Of a stretch of DNA of 64,000 nt, positions 15,055 to 23,239 are shown in pieces. Source of the DNA: a virus. The notes beneath the pieces were generated by a model. It did no database searches, had not been told where the DNA came from, and saw only the letters and a list, made by a program, of their open reading frames with translations. Numbering within the stretch: the first letter of the stretch is position 1; each line of letters begins with the position of its first letter. A program made the position numbers and the translations under genes. The DNA is taken from the IMG/VR virus record IMGVR_UViG_3300012351_000008, positions 1 to 64,000 of that record; one strand, 5' to 3'.

Positions 15055-15630
15055 ATGGACACGTATGAACTTGCACGTTTGCGAGGAGATATTGCACTAC
15101 TTGCACGAACCCCGAATAAAGCACGTGAAATAGTGCAGACGCTTACCGAAACTGATTGGGAATATGTTATCGGTGAGCAGGACGAGCCACATGTGGAGTG
15201 TTTAATCTGCAAGAATCTCTACTTGCCGGGGCACTATGATATTCTTTCTTGTCATTTTAATATGTGTCACGACTGTAGAGAGAAAAGGGGGTGGGATAAT
15301 AGGAAAACCTTGAATAAGGAAAATAGAAAGTTTCATTTTAATCTGGAAAGAGCGAGGGTGAAAGGTCTTCCTGCTACCTTGACATTTCCTGAATGGATTA
15401 TGACGCTTGAGCACTTTCAATGGAAATGTGCCATTTGCCAGATCAACCCCTATCAGGTGGAGGATCATTTTGTACCTCTTATTCATAGTGGAGGTACAAC
15501 GCGAGGAAACATCATTCCTCTTTGTCGCGCTTGTGACAAGCACAAAGGGTGGAAACTTCCCGGTGAAATCACTGGACTCTCTCAAGATGCTATACAGCGT
15601 GTATATACCTACCTCCAGCAATTTTCCTGA
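15055..15630 (+). CDS. HNH endonuclease with N-terminal zinc site
   Basis: 191 residues from ATG 15055 (GGAGG 7 bases upstream). An N-terminal zinc site is suggested by C49, C52, C71 and C74. The C-terminal HNH domain has CAIC (C125/C128), the DH of EDHFVPL (residues 137-138), the central Asn of GNIIPLC (N152), and CRACDKHKG (C157, C160, H163). It could be a free-standing homing or DNA-processing nuclease. It is the first gene of a rightward module. Confidence 0.85.
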   Translation: MDTYELARLRGDIALLARTPNKAREIVQTLTETDWEYVIGEQDEPHVECLICKNLYLPGHYDILSCHFNMCHDCREKRGWDNRKTLNKENRKFHFNLERARVKGLPATLTFPEWIMTLEHFQWKCAICQINPYQVEDHFVPLIHSGGTTRGNIIPLCRACDKHKGWKLPGEITGLSQDAIQRVYTYLQQFS

Positions 15631-15640
15631 ATCTTAGAAA

Positions 15641-15696
15641 ATACGTTGATTTTACCCTCAAAAACATTGACAAAATCAACGTATGTATGGTATTAT
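15641..15696 (+). promoter_or_regulatory. Rightward promoter plus 13-bp inverted repeat
   Basis: TTGACA (15667-15672), 18-base spacer, TATTAT (15691-15696). ATACGTTGATTTT (15641-15653) and AAAATCAACGTAT (15672-15684) form a perfect inverted repeat whose right arm is the promoter spacer. The same spacer sequence occurs at 14482-14511 on the other strand. Confidence 0.75.
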
Positions 15697-15776
15697 TAGA
15701 GAGTAAGAAGAAACAAAAACGCTCGCCGAGCGACCAAGCATCAAGCGAGCGAAACATCCTAAGAAGGAGTATTCAA

Positions 15777-16286
15777 ATGGTACAGCAGACAGAGAAGATG
15801 AGCAACCTACTAGCCTATTTTGAGAGGGCAATTGACCAGATCGTTATTGATGTAGATTTTGCCGAAAAGAGCCGTGGAACCATCGCAATCGTCCCGGCCT
15901 CCGGTGGTGATGACCCATACATCGTTACTGTTGATGAGAGTGGCGACGTGCCGTGTGCCGTGAATTGTACCTGCAATGATCGGTATTATCGCAAAAGCTA
16001 CTGCAAGCATATGCAAATAATAGACCTCTACTATCAGCGTATCGCTGATATCTTCGCTCACGATGAGCCAGTTGTCACCGAGCCAACCCCAGATGAGATT
16101 GCTGCCCAGCATGATCTCTCATACATTGAGGCGATCACTGCTGCGTACGAAATGATCGGGGCTGAGAAACATGTCCATTGTGGAGGCTGTAGGCAGATTT
16201 GCGGCGAGGGCAAGGGCGACCGATGTAAGCCCGGCTTCTGCTTCTGGAATAGCTTCTGGACAGAGGCGCAGCGCAATGCTGCATGA
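15777..16286 (+). CDS. SWIM-type zinc-finger protein, 169 aa
   Basis: CTCNDRYYRKSYCKH (residues about 64-78) fits the SWIM pattern CxC...CxH, a domain that binds DNA or protein. A second Cys cluster lies near the C-terminus (CGGCRQICGEGKGDRC). ATG 15777 has AAGGAG 7 bases upstream; an open frame from 15687 overlaps the promoter. The gene may help recombination, as SWIM proteins sometimes do; that is inference. Confidence 0.7.
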   Translation: MVQQTEKMSNLLAYFERAIDQIVIDVDFAEKSRGTIAIVPASGGDDPYIVTVDESGDVPCAVNCTCNDRYYRKSYCKHMQIIDLYYQRIADIFAHDEPVVTEPTPDEIAAQHDLSYIEAITAAYEMIGAEKHVHCGGCRQICGEGKGDRCKPGFCFWNSFWTEAQRNAA

Positions 16287-16707
16287 CGTAATGACGAACG
16301 GAGATGGTGATGATTGGTATTGCCATCTCAGCAATTCGATAGAGAATGGAGAGCTAACGGTGGAAATCACTTTAGAACAGTACGAGCAAGCCATAGCCGA
16401 GCATAAGCAAAAGGTTATAGAGCACAAGGATCATATCGTCGCACTGATACGTGAAGAGGACGATTTGATTGCGCTGTCAGAGCAGTACAGAGATTGGCCT
16501 CTAGAAGAGTTACGCAGTGAGTACGCGAAGTATGGTGGTGAGAGAGACACTGACAACAAAAACATGATGGCCCATTTCATCGTCATCACACGACAAGCGG
16601 ACCTGTCTAGCAAAATTGATGCCAGCGAGCATGCTATTCAAGAGTTGTGGGAAGAAGTGGTTGAGTTTGAGCGCGAAGTCAAGCGGTTCAAGTCTGAAAT
16701 TTCGTAG
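16276..16707 (+). CDS. Coiled-coil protein, 143 aa
   Basis: Long charged helices (YEQAIAEHKQKVIEHKDHIV; LWEEVVEFEREVKRFKSEI) dominate. The start is either ATG 16276, overlapping the previous gene by 11 bases, or ATG 16291. No enzyme motif. It may be an accessory factor of the recombination genes beside it. Confidence 0.6.
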   Translation: MLHDVMTNGDGDDWYCHLSNSIENGELTVEITLEQYEQAIAEHKQKVIEHKDHIVALIREEDDLIALSEQYRDWPLEELRSEYAKYGGERDTDNKNMMAHFIVITRQADLSSKIDASEHAIQELWEEVVEFEREVKRFKSEIS

Positions 16708-16763
16708 CGAGAAGAATAGTAGCAGGACAGACACAACGCTGCTCTGCGAGGAGAAGAAAGTCA

Positions 16764-17543
16764 ATGTTCAATCCACGAGAACACCTTATGCAGCTAAAAA
16801 GTCGTGAAGGCAGCAAGGATTATCTACCAGTTGCTTGGAGACTTGTTTGGTTCAGGGAGGCATTTCCCCAGGGCTTAATTGAAACGGAATTGGTTCACCT
16901 CGATCTCGACAAGGACACCGAGGATGAGGTCTTTGCTTGGAATAGCGAAAAGCGTCGTAGCGAGAAGGTGGTAAAGACTGCCAAGGGTATCGCGGTTTTT
17001 AAGGCAACGGTGAAAGATGGCATAGGTGGTGTAGCTACTGGCACTAAGTCAGAGAAAGCAGCCTCATTCGCTGATTTTATAGAGAAAGCGGAGACGGGTG
17101 CGATTGGGCGTGCCCTGGCCGCTCTTGGCTATGGTACGCAGTTTGCGCCTGAGATGGACGAGGCCCATCGTATTGTTGACGCGCCGGTAGAACGTCTTGC
17201 CGATGAGCCAGCGCCACCACGCCCACTACCAGCTTCAAGACCTATCCAGAATGCCCCTGTAAATACGTCTAAATCACAACAGAATGGCGCTGGTGAGCCC
17301 GTAACGGAACAACAAGAGAAGAAGCCGCTCTCTGTTAAAGAATACTTTAGCGTGGTCTACAGGCACGCGCTAGCCCTGAAGCAATTCAGTTTTGGTGAAA
17401 CTGCTGGTGACAAAGAGAAGATGCAGGCGTTTCTCGATTTCGCTGGCCCGGTTGTTGGCACAACTCTTACCAGTGTTGGACATCTTACGAAGTCACGGCT
17501 GGATGACATTGAAGCGTATCTGAACGCCAAAGACGCGGCATAG
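16764..17543 (+). CDS. Candidate Rad52-like single-strand annealing protein
   Basis: The N-terminal 140 residues contain DYLPVAWRLVWFREAFPQG, GGVATGTKSEKAASFADFIE and KAETGAIGRALAALGYG. Similar AxxFxxxEKAETGAIGRALA segments occur in phage proteins thought to be Rad52/Sak-type annealing proteins. A Pro/Gln-rich linker (about 150-195) leads to a helical C-terminal domain. GAGGAG precedes ATG 16764. The neighbourhood (HNH, SWIM, methylase) fits recombination. Assignment is by motif and context, not certain. Confidence 0.6.
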   Translation: MFNPREHLMQLKSREGSKDYLPVAWRLVWFREAFPQGLIETELVHLDLDKDTEDEVFAWNSEKRRSEKVVKTAKGIAVFKATVKDGIGGVATGTKSEKAASFADFIEKAETGAIGRALAALGYGTQFAPEMDEAHRIVDAPVERLADEPAPPRPLPASRPIQNAPVNTSKSQQNGAGEPVTEQQEKKPLSVKEYFSVVYRHALALKQFSFGETAGDKEKMQAFLDFAGPVVGTTLTSVGHLTKSRLDDIEAYLNAKDAA

Positions 17544-17545
17544 TG

Positions 17546-18416
17546 TAGTGAGTTGGGCCGGTTCGCGCTGGCCCCTCGAAAGGAATCATCATGACAACAA
17601 GGACAAATAGACAACAGTTCGTCAAGACAGAAGTACTCAACGTGTTAAGACAAGGATCAACGAAAGAGACGTTCTATTACCTCCCATCGGGCCAACTAGA
17701 GCGCAAGCTTTACCAGGAAGTCAACGAAGTGCTTGAGCGAATCGGCGGCAAATGGAACGGGAAAGCAAAAGCGCATGTGTTTGAGATTGACCCGGCCCAA
17801 CTACTTGAACTTGTCTCTACCACTGGCGAGATGCCACCAAAGAACCCGACTGCATTCTTTCCTACACCTGAGCCTGTGATCGCTGAACTGTTGCGTGGTG
17901 GTATTCCGGCCCATGCATGGCACATTCTTGAGCCATCAGCAGGGAAGGGAAACATTGCTGAAGCGATACGCACCTACTGTCTTGACCACAATGTCGATGC
18001 TGTGTTCGGTTGCTGTGAGATTGTTCCGCGCTTCCGTGATGTGTTGCAGGAGAAGGGTTTTAGGGTTCTGGACGAGCCTGATTTCCTTCAGTATCAACCC
18101 GACTTCCTCTATGACTTCATAATTATGAATCCCCCTTTTGCCGTAGAGGGTGATGCGCTAGCATATGTGACCCACATAGAGCACGCATGGTCACTGTTAG
18201 CCCCTGGTGGTGAGCTACGTGCGGTTGCACCGGCTGGCTTCGCGTTCAGAGACGATAAGCGGGTTGTCCATTTACGTAGCCTTGTAGAGAAGTACGGAAC
18301 GTGGGAAAAGTTGGAAGGCAAGTCATTTACTGAGAGTGGTACAGGAGTAGCAACCGTGATACTCTCCATGCAAAAAGCATCGTAGCGCATAGTAGTGAGC
18401 AGGGCCGGTTCGTGTT
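17546..18416 (+). repeat. Duplicated intergenic leader (copies at both ends of this span)
   Basis: A 24-base sequence, TAGTGAG-NN-GGGCCGGTTCG-Y-G-Y-T, occurs at 17546-17569 before the methylase gene and again at 18393-18416 before the 18445 gene; 20 of 24 bases agree. Each copy can form a GGGCC/GGCCC-type hairpin just upstream of the SD. Coordinates span both copies; the methylase gene lies between them. Confidence 0.6.
17591..18385 (+). CDS. N6-adenine DNA methyltransferase
   Basis: 264 residues. SAM-binding motif I is LEPSAGKGNIAEAI (about 113-126) and the catalytic motif is NPPF (180-183). The N-terminal 70 residues (LPSGQLERKLYQEVNEVLER) form a helical module often found before such plasmid/phage methylases. 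It probably methylates adenine in DNA, giving the phage a second methylase besides the Dam-type one. Restriction evasion is the likely use. SD AAAGGAATCATC. Confidence 0.85.
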   Translation: MTTRTNRQQFVKTEVLNVLRQGSTKETFYYLPSGQLERKLYQEVNEVLERIGGKWNGKAKAHVFEIDPAQLLELVSTTGEMPPKNPTAFFPTPEPVIAELLRGGIPAHAWHILEPSAGKGNIAEAIRTYCLDHNVDAVFGCCEIVPRFRDVLQEKGFRVLDEPDFLQYQPDFLYDFIIMNPPFAVEGDALAYVTHIEHAWSLLAPGGELRAVAPAGFAFRDDKRVVHLRSLVEKYGTWEKLEGKSFTESGTGVATVILSMQKAS

Positions 18417-18444
18417 CGGGCTGGCTCTGCAGGAAAGGATAACC

Positions 18445-18687
18445 ATGAAGATAGCCGGATATATTATCCATACCGAGGTTTTAGAGTGGGGAGCTTTTGA
18501 GCCAAAGACGGTGCGATCAATCGTGCATCGCCAGTGTGCTTGGAATGGCGATATGCTCTATCCTGAAGATGAAATGGACCTGCAGAAGATTCCGATAGAG
18601 CAAGCGCCACAATATGCTTGTTCGGCTTGTGGGAAATTGCTTTCTGAGCCTGCATGGTTTACTTTCCAAGCGGAGAGGATACGTTAA
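18445..18687 (+). CDS. Unknown 80-aa protein with Cys pair
   Basis: ATG 18445 follows AGGAAAGGATAACC. Contains ACSACGKLLSEPAW, half of a zinc ribbon, and RQCAWNGDML earlier. Function unknown. Confidence 0.6.
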   Translation: MKIAGYIIHTEVLEWGAFEPKTVRSIVHRQCAWNGDMLYPEDEMDLQKIPIEQAPQYACSACGKLLSEPAWFTFQAERIR

Positions 18688-18827
18688 TGTGTGATTGCCC
18701 TGATTGCACGATAACAATGGCAATTGTGCTATGGTACATCTCAACTGAAGTGTGGCTAGGTCGTCGGCGTCGGTATCATCACAAGCCTGCAGAAAGCGGT
18801 GTGATCAGGATATGGGCCAGGAGGTAG
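18687..18827 (+). CDS. 46-aa small protein, coupled
   Basis: ATG 18687 overlaps the previous stop (TAATG) and has an SD (GAGAGGATACGTTA). The peptide begins MCDCPDCTITMAIVLWYIST: a CxCxxC motif and a short hydrophobic stretch, then a basic tail (RRRRYHHKPAESG). Role unknown. Confidence 0.5.
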   Translation: MCDCPDCTITMAIVLWYISTEVWLGRRRRYHHKPAESGVIRIWARR

Positions 18828-18831
18828 CACA

Positions 18832-19329
18832 GTGGTATATATGCTGAAAGAGTGGGAACCGCAAGAAGGGAAGATGCCTTGCCTGTCCATTGCGCAGCCT
18901 TTCGCTATGGCGATTATTCAGCGCAAGAAGAAAATCGAACTGCGCACATGGGGCACACACTACAAAGGGCTCATTGCTCTCCAAGCTGGAAAGACATGGT
19001 ACGGAGGCGTGAAGATACCGGGACACCCTACCGAAGCACAAATGCGCCCGATCAAAGAGTTTGCGCGGAAGTATCAGCTCCCGGCCTGCGTTGGCGATTA
19101 TCCCACTGGCGCGATTGTTGGCGTGGCTCGTTTAGTGAAGTGCGCCACGTTTACCAGGGAGGGCTATGAACGGTTGCGTGATCAGCACTGTTCGGATTGT
19201 GACTGGACACCGGGGGAGTATGGCTGGCAGTTCGAGGATGTGCAAGCGTTGCCAGAACCGATCTATGGCGTTCGTGGGTATCTCGGATTGTTCGCAGTTG
19301 ATGAGATCGTGCTAGGATGCGATTTGTAG
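18832..19329 (+). CDS. ASCH-domain (PUA-like) protein
   Basis: 165 residues. MPCLSIAQPFAMAIIQRKKK, IELRTWGTHYKGLIALQAGK and the later GAIVGVARLVKC follow the ASCH/PUA-like beta-barrel pattern, an RNA- or modified-base-binding fold found in many phage genomes. GTG 18832 has AGGAGG 7 bases upstream, which overlaps the end of the preceding small gene. The exact ligand is unknown. Confidence 0.8.
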   Translation: MVYMLKEWEPQEGKMPCLSIAQPFAMAIIQRKKKIELRTWGTHYKGLIALQAGKTWYGGVKIPGHPTEAQMRPIKEFARKYQLPACVGDYPTGAIVGVARLVKCATFTREGYERLRDQHCSDCDWTPGEYGWQFEDVQALPEPIYGVRGYLGLFAVDEIVLGCDL

Positions 19330-19426
19330 CGTTTAAAATGTAGTTAGTGAATTATACGTCGAGCGTTACACAGGGCGTCTGTTGCCGATTGTGGCGCGAT
19401 GAAAATTGAGAGAAAGAGGTTGATTG

Positions 19427-19858
19427 ATGAGAAACAAAGATCGAAAAGATAAGTATGAGCACATCGATGAGGCAACAATGTTAGGCTTCCTAGCCAATGC
19501 TCTGTTTGATCGTGGCAATGATCGTGGCGCAACATTCCCACGATCAGATGCCGAAGATATGAGCCGTGGGTTGCGGTTCATCCCTGGTGAAGTCACTGTA
19601 GCGCGACGGAAAGGCGATAATGTTGCCTTTGTTGACCAACACTGCCATCATTCCTGCTGCTGGTATTGGCAATTCCCAGACGGCTCGCGTACGTACTACT
19701 GGGAGCGCGGCGACTACGAGCAGATTGCCGAAGCGAACGGCAAAGTGAAAGATGATGAGGGCAAGTATCCCGATGCTGTTGGGCCCTGTCCTGATTGCGG
19801 GAATATCCATACCAGGGGAGGCCATGTGAAGGCTGAGTCTGTAGGAAAGGATGCCTGA
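19427..19858 (+). CDS. Unknown protein, 143 aa, with Cys/His motifs
   Basis: ATG 19427 has GAGG 7 bases upstream. The centre has HCHHSCCWYWQFPDG and the C-terminus GPCPDCGNIHTRGGH, each capable of metal binding. The N-terminus is helical (DEATMLGFLANALFDRGNDR). Last gene before a terminator. Function unknown. Confidence 0.65.
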   Translation: MRNKDRKDKYEHIDEATMLGFLANALFDRGNDRGATFPRSDAEDMSRGLRFIPGEVTVARRKGDNVAFVDQHCHHSCCWYWQFPDGSRTYYWERGDYEQIAEANGKVKDDEGKYPDAVGPCPDCGNIHTRGGHVKAESVGKDA

Positions 19859-19907
19859 TTACCGCTTTTTCACACCGCCACAAGAATCACCTGGCAGCGG
19901 TATCCTG

Positions 19908-19946
19908 AAAGCCCTGGTTGAGATCGACAACCAGGGCTTTTCTTTT
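19908..19946 (+). terminator. Strong terminator between convergent genes
   Basis: AAAGCCCTGGTTG (19908-19920) pairs with CAACCAGGGCTTT (from 19928), followed by TCTTTTTG. It ends the rightward module; the convergent DUF3761-like gene stops at 19950. Confidence 0.85.
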
Positions 19947-19949
19947 TGT

Positions 19950-20261
19950 TCAGTGGGCGTACAGTGCTTGCCAATTCCCTCGATGTCCTGAACAACTTCC
20001 CGGCCTGCCACCACTCTTGCTATACAACCCATCATGACACTCAATCACGTAGCCTATGCCACGGGGGAAGTTCGGGATGCATCGGAAGTAGCGGCCATTG
20101 CAAAACGCTGGATTGGGCGCGTAGATGAGCCGACCACGGGCCGCTACAAACGAGTAGTTCCAGGGATTATTATTGACGCCAGCCGCGTAAGTTGGCGTGC
20201 TACATGAGAATGTGGCGACGAGGGCGATAGTGAGAGTGATGGATGCGATGAGACGTTTCAT
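19950..20261 (-). CDS. Secreted DUF3761-like protein (possible lysogenic conversion gene)
   Basis: 103 residues. Signal peptide: MKRLIASITLTIALVATFSC with a likely AYA|AG cleavage near residue 27. The C-terminal motif ECHDGLYSKSGGRPGSCSGH matches the Cys/His signature of DUF3761 secreted proteins. It is a single minus-strand gene between a terminator and the integrase promoter, the typical position of a cargo gene. Expression from the prophage could alter the host surface; that is inferred. Confidence 0.75.
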   Translation of the reverse strand: MKRLIASITLTIALVATFSCSTPTYAAGVNNNPWNYSFVAARGRLIYAPNPAFCNGRYFRCIPNFPRGIGYVIECHDGLYSKSGGRPGSCSGHRGNWQALYAH

Positions 20262-20395
20262 ATATTCCCCTTCAATTGTTGTGTTTTGCCTATCATATCA
20301 TTGCTGAGAAGCGCCTCCAATGGGATGCCTAAAGGTCCATTATTTCGAGCAAACTACTCTGTACGGTTGTTGGATTGGCCTGTCAAATGGTTGTA

Positions 20396-20424
20396 TTTAC
20401 AAAGCGAAAAGCCTATGCTATACT
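20396..20424 (+). promoter_or_regulatory. Integrase promoter
   Basis: TTTACA (20396-20401), 17-base spacer, TATACT (20419-20424), about 55 bases before the integrase ATG. An attachment site may lie in 20262-20480 or just beyond the integrase gene; none can be identified without the integrated junctions. Confidence 0.6.
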
Positions 20425-20480
20425 CATGTATGACGACTAACAGTCCTTAGATGACATGGTAAAATCAGGGAAGAAGAAGC

Positions 20481-21440
20481 ATGCAAGACATCGTAATTTA
20501 TCAAACAAAAGAGGTTATGACGCTAGATCAATGTATTCTAGCCTGGATTGCCGCCAAGAAAGGGAGATCAAACAGTAGCAAGACAGAAAAAGCCTATCGA
20601 GAAACACTTGGACAGTTTCGTTTGCTGTTGCAGGGGTATAAACGTGATCTCGATAGTGATCCTGGTATTATTGCGCCGCTGGCCCAGGGGTGGGCAGAGC
20701 AGACCACCAGTACACGACGTACTGAGGTGACACCTGCAACGTATAACCAGCGTCTAGCAATTCTCTCAAGCTTCTATGAGTATGCGATCAAAAATGAAGT
20801 GCTGCAGCGTAACCCGATTGAACGTGTAGAGCGGCGTAATCCAAACAAACAATATCAAGCCAAACAAATTGATACCAAGAAAGTTAAAACCGGCCTGGCT
20901 GCCATTGATCGCTCTACAGATGAAGGTAAGCGGGATTATGCAATCCTGAGTATTATGCTGGCAACTGGAAAGCGTGTGTCAGAAATTGCCAATATTCTTT
21001 ATGGGGATATCCAAAAGCAGGGTGATACTGTGCTTCTCTCCTGGCCTCGATGTAAGGGAAACAAAAAACTTGATCCTGACGTGCTGAAAGAAAAGACAAC
21101 GAGGGTTCTATACGAATATCTCCATATGTCTTATGGCTCAAAACTTGGACATTTGGCAAATGATGCGCCGATCTGGCTTTCCTTCTCAGATCGCAATAAA
21201 GGAAAGCAGATAGGAGCACGAACAATCCAGCGAATCTGCGAGACATATCTTGGTACGTCAAAAGCGCACGCGACTAGACACACCTGGGCCGTTGCTATGA
21301 TGAACCAGAATGCTACCCTTGCTCAAATTGGGCGCGGGCTCGGACACTCCAATTTGAAAACAACCTCAGACTACCTTGAAGAGTTGAGCGCCTATGAGAA
21401 TCCGTATGCAAGCGCGTTAGAAGATATGTTTGGGATATAG
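20481..21440 (+). CDS. int: Tyrosine recombinase / integrase
   Basis: 319 residues. N-terminal SAM-like core-binding domain (about 14-120), then the catalytic domain with R165 (ATGKRVSEIANI), K192 (CKGNKK), H263/R266 (HATRHTWA), H289 (LGHSNLKTTSDY) and nucleophile Y298. All catalytic positions are present, so it should be active. It would integrate and excise the phage with help from an excisionase. It is placed mid-genome, as expected if the phage circularises through an attP next to it. Confidence 0.92.
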   Translation: MQDIVIYQTKEVMTLDQCILAWIAAKKGRSNSSKTEKAYRETLGQFRLLLQGYKRDLDSDPGIIAPLAQGWAEQTTSTRRTEVTPATYNQRLAILSSFYEYAIKNEVLQRNPIERVERRNPNKQYQAKQIDTKKVKTGLAAIDRSTDEGKRDYAILSIMLATGKRVSEIANILYGDIQKQGDTVLLSWPRCKGNKKLDPDVLKEKTTRVLYEYLHMSYGSKLGHLANDAPIWLSFSDRNKGKQIGARTIQRICETYLGTSKAHATRHTWAVAMMNQNATLAQIGRGLGHSNLKTTSDYLEELSAYENPYASALEDMFGI

Positions 21441-21452
21441 GGAGATGAAGAG

Positions 21453-21737
21453 ATGACAAAGTGCCTTGAACAATTACCCCTCTTTGGGCGATTGGAACTT
21501 TCTGATGATGGGAAGCAACTCCTTCTTGATGGCATACTGCTTGCTCCAGATCAGGTGATTACGTATCACTGCAAGAATGGAAGCGAGCAAGTACCAGCAC
21601 GGGTCACCTATGATAGCCGGTACGGCTGGTATCTTCGCTTTGAAGAGTTTCTAGGTCATACATATCTTAATAGACCACTCACTCACAAGAGTATTCAGTA
21701 TATAGTTGCGAGTAGTCAAGGAGAAAATAGCTTATGA
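21453..21737 (+). CDS. Unknown protein, 94 aa
   Basis: Beta-rich small protein (YDSRYGWYLRFEEFLGHTY). It follows the integrase by 12 bases with its own SD (GGGAGATGAAGAG). No family is certain. Confidence 0.6.
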   Translation: MTKCLEQLPLFGRLELSDDGKQLLLDGILLAPDQVITYHCKNGSEQVPARVTYDSRYGWYLRFEEFLGHTYLNRPLTHKSIQYIVASSQGENSL

Positions 21738-21997
21738 GCCAACCGACTACAAACCCACGCCTACTAGAACAACGCAATGGCATATCCTTTGTTCAATGTT
21801 TGCAGATGTGCCTCCAACAACGCGATCTGGTCACCGAGTGGCAACGGCTCTCAGGCAAGAAGCTCGTAGCCAGCAGCCCTCTAGACCGCATGATTGACGA
21901 GGCCACCGGCTACGACATGGCGATCATGCAAGAGTTTGCTGATTTTGTCTATGAATTTGTATGGCAGTCATTTGGATTGGAGGAAGTAAAGCCATGA
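21734..21997 (+). CDS. Unknown protein, 87 aa
   Basis: Helical protein (SFVQCLQMCLQQRDLVTEWQ; AIMQEFADFVYEFVW). Joined by 4-base overlaps to both neighbours. Function unknown. Confidence 0.65.
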   Translation: MSQPTTNPRLLEQRNGISFVQCLQMCLQQRDLVTEWQRLSGKKLVASSPLDRMIDEATGYDMAIMQEFADFVYEFVWQSFGLEEVKP

Positions 21998-22458
21998 GTG
22001 AGTACGAAACACTCGATCTGGACGAAGAGGAAGAAGAAGAAACCGATGAAGGGTGGCAAGAATACTGGCTTGTGGTTGGAGGCGTGAGCAAGAAATCTGA
22101 ACAGGCTATTGAATCAGTCGATGGCAAAGTCTTACGTATGACAGCATCCACTCGTGGCTACACACGACAACTTCAGGAGACAAGAATCAATACTTATTAC
22201 CCTGGGGTTCCTCCTATCTATGCCGTGTGCCTGCTCTACCTTCCAGACGATGATGATCAGGGATTCAGTTTCTTTACCGATGATGGAGAGAAGGCCCGTC
22301 ATTTTTTCATTGCCTCTGCTGATGAGCACCATGATCTGTATATCTATTGCGACGATGGTTCTATTCCACGATTTGAATCAGATACAACGCAGCTCCGCTT
22401 AGTTACCGAGGAAGAATGGTTTGCTATTGCAGACGCGAAGGGGGAAAGTAAGTCATGA
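21994..22458 (+). CDS. Unknown acidic protein, 154 aa
   Basis: ATG 21994 overlaps the previous stop (ATGA) and has an SD. An Asp/Glu run (DLDEEEEEETDEG) precedes a beta-rich body (YPGVPPIYAVCLLYLPDDDD). No family recognised. Confidence 0.65.
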   Translation: MSEYETLDLDEEEEEETDEGWQEYWLVVGGVSKKSEQAIESVDGKVLRMTASTRGYTRQLQETRINTYYPGVPPIYAVCLLYLPDDDDQGFSFFTDDGEKARHFFIASADEHHDLYIYCDDGSIPRFESDTTQLRLVTEEEWFAIADAKGESKS

Positions 22459-22739
22459 GTGAGAGGTTTCAAGCTCTATCAGATGGCTATAGCTGGAAAG
22501 TCATTGACACCGAAATCACACATTTTATCCGTGGGCGCGGACATGTCGTCCATCACGTCCAGTGGTGCCAGGATGAGCAAGAAGCGTGCAGCATCGCTGA
22601 TAACCTTAATAAGACACGAGGGCACGCAGCTAACGAACCGAAATGTTGTGTTTGCGGCTCGCAACCTGCCGGGCCTGCCGGTGAAGAGAATCCGCGTTGT
22701 GGCCCCTGCTGGTCCAAATTGGCAGACATGCATGGATAG
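22455..22739 (+). CDS. Zinc-ribbon protein, 94 aa
   Basis: C-terminal KCCVCGSQPAGPAG then PRCGPCWSK gives two CxxC pairs, a zinc ribbon. The N-terminal 50 residues are a small alpha/beta module. ATGA coupled to its neighbour. Function unknown. Confidence 0.7.
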   Translation: MSERFQALSDGYSWKVIDTEITHFIRGRGHVVHHVQWCQDEQEACSIADNLNKTRGHAANEPKCCVCGSQPAGPAGEENPRCGPCWSKLADMHG

Positions 22740-22953
22740 AGAAACGATGAGGCAAGAACTACAAACCCGTCTCTGGCAACACGACAACCTCTGGCGCATT
22801 CAGTCCCTTCGCCAACTACAGGACCGTCACGGCACGCTGCAAGATGCCTGGGAGAGCCGCCGTGACGAGGATGGGCACGTTCTGTTCTTCGAGACGGAGG
22901 AGCAGGCCAGGGAGCATATGGACAGTGAAGCAAAGAAAGTTGAGGAAGAATAA
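22732..22953 (+). CDS. Unknown charged helical protein, 73 aa
   Basis: ATG 22732 overlaps the previous gene by 8 bases; ATG 22747 is also possible. Helical (ETMRQELQTRLWQHDNLWRI) with an acidic tail. Its stop overlaps the next start as TAATG. Confidence 0.55.
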   Translation: MDRETMRQELQTRLWQHDNLWRIQSLRQLQDRHGTLQDAWESRRDEDGHVLFFETEEQAREHMDSEAKKVEEE

Positions 22954-23228
22954 TGGAAGACGAAATAGCATCACGTGACCTACCAGATGGACGCCGGGCC
23001 TATATCATCCACTTAACCTATGGTCGGGCCCGTATCTGCATTGCTAACAAATATTGTCCCATGAGCATCGACAACTCGTATTGATATGCTACTCCTGAGC
23101 TTGCAGTTAGCAAGTTAAACGAGTGGGACGTTGAAAAAGAAGCAGAACCCGATGGCTGGTTCCGTAGCCCCAATACTGGCAGGCGAAGACCAGATGGTGA
23201 CGCGAGCAAAGAATATATCTCATGGTGA
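22953..23228 (+). pseudogene. Conserved phage protein gene with in-frame TGA at codon 44
   Basis: From ATG 22953 (TAATG coupled) the frame encodes MEDEIASRDLPDGRRAYIIH ... SIDNSY, then TGA at 23082-23084, then continues in the same frame for 47 codons: YATPELAVSKLNEWDVEKEA ... GWFRSPNTGRRRPDGDASKE, ending at 23228. The second half carries the GWxRxPxTGRRRPDGDxxxEY motif that I recall from intact homologues in other phages. So the gene is either a recent nonsense mutant, a sequencing error, or uses readthrough. Confidence 0.7.
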
Positions 23229-23239
23229 TCGCTAGTACA

